Positions 62,301-64,000 of a stretch of DNA of 64,000 nucleotides are shown here, piece after piece. The notes beneath the pieces are model-generated. The model searched no databases. It saw nothing but the letters and a program-made list of their open reading frames with translations, and was not told the DNA's origin. Origin of the DNA: Balanoglossus misakiensis (lineage: Eukaryota > Hemichordata). A program made the position numbers and the translations under genes. The stretch lies in contig CM082596.2 in assembly GCA_040954595.2 (NCBI GenBank), forward strand, positions 2,046,001 through 2,110,000. Direction: 5' to 3'. Position 1 is the stretch's first letter. Every line of letters begins with the position of its first letter.

Positions 62301-64000
62301 GCAAAACTTTTTTTATTGGTAATTTGTAGTCCGAAGCCACATCTGACAGGGACACGATTAAAACATGATAGTTTTCAAATTTGATACTTGTATTTCCTCC
62401 TGTAGATAAACCAAACACCTGAACATAGGATTGTACTGTTAGATTTCGTTTCCATGCCTAGAATCGATATTGGATGGTTACGGCCGTACATGTTGATGAT
62501 GACCCAATATATATAATCAACTGGCAGGCAGGTTTAGGCTTTCATTGGACGCATTAAAATTCCAGTGCTCAGTGCAGGAGAATGTTTACATATTAGACCT
62601 AATACTGGATTGATTGGAAGTTTTGATCAAGTTAGGCAGGGATGGGATTACCTAGGAGATGTGTGGGATGGGGATATTGAAAAAAATGTTACATGCACAT
62701 GTAAAGTCTTTTGGAAAACAGGTAATTTCTTTATACACTCTGATTTCTTTTGACCTTTGCTACAGTCTGTGCAGGGTGAAACTATCCGGGCATTTCTACA
62801 GCTGTGACTGTTAATACATTATAATCCATATCATTCATTCTTGTAAGTTCTTTTGATTAAAGAACTTAGTTTTCAAATGTTTATAAGTTATATCGTATTT
62901 AATATTCAATTGTACGTTCAGAATATTTGTTGGATTCCCTAAACACTTGTTCAGACTTTTGCCATTGATAAATTTCAGCTGAAGTTCAAGTTCCAGAACT
63001 GATAACACATCTTGTGTGACTCTGACCTTTGCTAAACATATGCCTTATTGAGAGCCCAAAGGGGCAAGTCTTTGAAGAGAGACTCTTGATAAGGCAGAGG
63101 GATTGTGTAGATTATAGTGATCACCCTTGATATTGTACAACTCATCAGAGCCATCGAAAATGTCAATGAACCCATCACTTTCAAGGTGAAATACTCCTAG
63201 GCATGCTTTCAGTCTTGGTGATTAGGAAAAGCAAATGTTTTTTGATAATTCTCTCCTGTCACCTTTGAAACGCCCTTCCTGTACATTCATAAATCTCACA
63301 ATACCACATCAGGGATAATCACACCTTTCCATCATCTGGTTATCTTTGTTCATGACCTTCAAAACATTTTCATCACTGACCTTCTGTAGCTTCATGGATT
63401 AATTAATTATTGCAGGATCATAGGGTTAATGGTTGGCATAAAAAATTGAAAATGTCAAAGTTATTTTATAGTGTTCAGTGTAATTTTTGGTCAGTGTATA
63501 ATAAGAAGACAGCTGAGGACGGAAATCTAGTTCACAAGACAGTTTTACAGAAGAAAACTATACAAAAAAGTACTGATATATTTCCTAGTGATTTAATGTT
63601 ATTGTGGTCAGTAAAATTAACTTGAGTGTAGTGAAATTACCAGTAGAATAAAAAAGCATGGTTTTGTCAGTTTTGATTTCATTTAATTTTTTGAACCGGC
63701 ATTTCAGTTGTGATGTGGATATATTTTCCAAACTTAATGAGACCCACCCATGGTGCGAGCTACAGCAATCATGCAACCGGAAAAATCCAACAGAGCAATC
63801 ATAAAGAAAGAATAAACTAAGCTAGAGGCGGTGAAGTTCAAAGTCAGTGTTGCAAATTAGACTTTATTGGAAGTTCAAATAGGTCTCATAATGACTTCAT
63901 CATACCCTGGGGTAATGCCTCAAAATGTTATAGTCAGATTTGAATGAATTAGGCCATCATAATAAGGGTCATGCTAATGGGTATTGTGTTTCATTAAATC
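59356..64000 (+). other. Right-hand intron or flank
   Basis: AT-rich sequence. A very good acceptor at about 62404 (TTTCCTCCTGTAG) is followed by 36 open codons in phase 0 ending in TAA, but there is no donor and no clear polyadenylation signal. Another acceptor-like TTATTGCAG near 63415 is followed by an open stretch without a donor. Neither is accepted as an exon. The rest of the gene is expected beyond the window. Confidence 0.4.

Larger units (their letters stand above)
2386..64000 (+). other. Inferred plus-strand gene with alternative first exons (5' part only)
   Basis: This is a gene-level model assembled from short exons, not a single open frame. By eye I count about ten AGGTRAG donor motifs on the plus strand and about two on the minus strand, and most of the plus ones close an ATG-started open segment. 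Exon phases chain: first exons at 2429 and 19083 (phase 2) into 21331-21418 (phase 2 to 0); first exons at 34675, 42667 and 46038 (phase 0) into 50434-50501 (phase 0 to 2); and 50434-50501 or the mini exon 52683-52696 (phase 2) into 59289-59355 (phase 2 to 0). The body of the protein must lie past the right edge. The visible parts are charged and helical, so a cytoskeletal or adaptor protein is a guess only. It could instead be two or more separate genes, since only phase and orientation link the exons. Confidence 0.45.

Noticed and set aside
62404-62514. Terminal exon after a strong TTTCCTCCTGTAG acceptor
   Set aside because: The 36 open codons could easily be chance, and there is no donor or clear polyadenylation signal.
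1-64000. Transposon, CRISPR, operon or defence-type system
   Set aside because: No transposase or reverse-transcriptase motifs, no regular spacer array and no clustered prokaryotic genes were seen; the sequence is of eukaryotic intron type throughout.

Overview
This is a eukaryotic, animal-type genomic window. It is AT-rich (roughly 60 % A+T by eye), poor in CpG and rich in TG/CA, with microsatellites, no long coding frame and only short open segments bounded by splice-site-like sequences. The abundance of ACATGTAC-type and ACCGGT palindromes and of CTCF-like CTAGAGGGCG/AGATGGCGC cores suggests an invertebrate with a methylated genome, such as an ambulacrarian, a cephalochordate or a lophotrochozoan. 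That placement is inference. No gene could be named with confidence. There is no prokaryotic-type operon, CRISPR array, rRNA or tRNA that I can support.

The most coherent reading is the 5' portion of one large plus-strand gene with several alternative first exons and very long introns; its 3' part would lie beyond position 64000. The best-supported coding exons are 42667-42792 (start codon plus 42 open codons, AAAATGGCGG start context, CAG|GTAAGA donor) and 50434-50501 (22 codons of coiled-coil-like sequence, good acceptor and donor). A Lys/Glu-rich exon at 21331-21418 comes next. Further ATG-to-donor segments lie at 2429-2454, 19083-19159, 34675-34725, 46038-46085 and 52683-52696, and a possible downstream exon at 59289-59355.

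The reading phases fit together. 2429-2454 and 19083-19159 both end in phase 2 and both fit the exon at 21331, which ends in phase 0. 34675, 42667 and 46038 also end in phase 0, and the exon at 50434 starts in phase 0. The exon at 50434 and the mini first exon at 52683 both end in phase 2, which fits the exon at 59289. The model therefore predicts interchangeable N-termini (very basic, short, or helical) in front of a shared charged helix and an unknown body.

The rest is intron or intergenic sequence. Layout: 1-2385 upstream; 2455-19082 a long intron with a cruciform-prone repeat cluster (5.0 kb) and a G-quadruplex motif (13.86 kb); a 200-bp polypyrimidine tract (17.3 kb); a Z-DNA-type tract with two E-boxes (23.8 kb); a diverged tandem repeat (25.1-25.7 kb); a CATC/CGTC microsatellite (30.7 kb); a hairpin cluster (39.3-39.5 kb); a G12-T-C6 run (47.67 kb); an ACAAC microsatellite (49.67 kb); and a promoter-like patch (52.4-52.7 kb). 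Several antisense open frames appear to come from a diverged intronic repeat family, not from genes.

Limits: exons shorter than about 40 nt are called from splice consensus and phase alone, and no homology search was possible. I did not find a convincing new enzymatic or defence system. The most distinctive signals are the phase-matched first-exon series and the overlapping inverted-repeat clusters.
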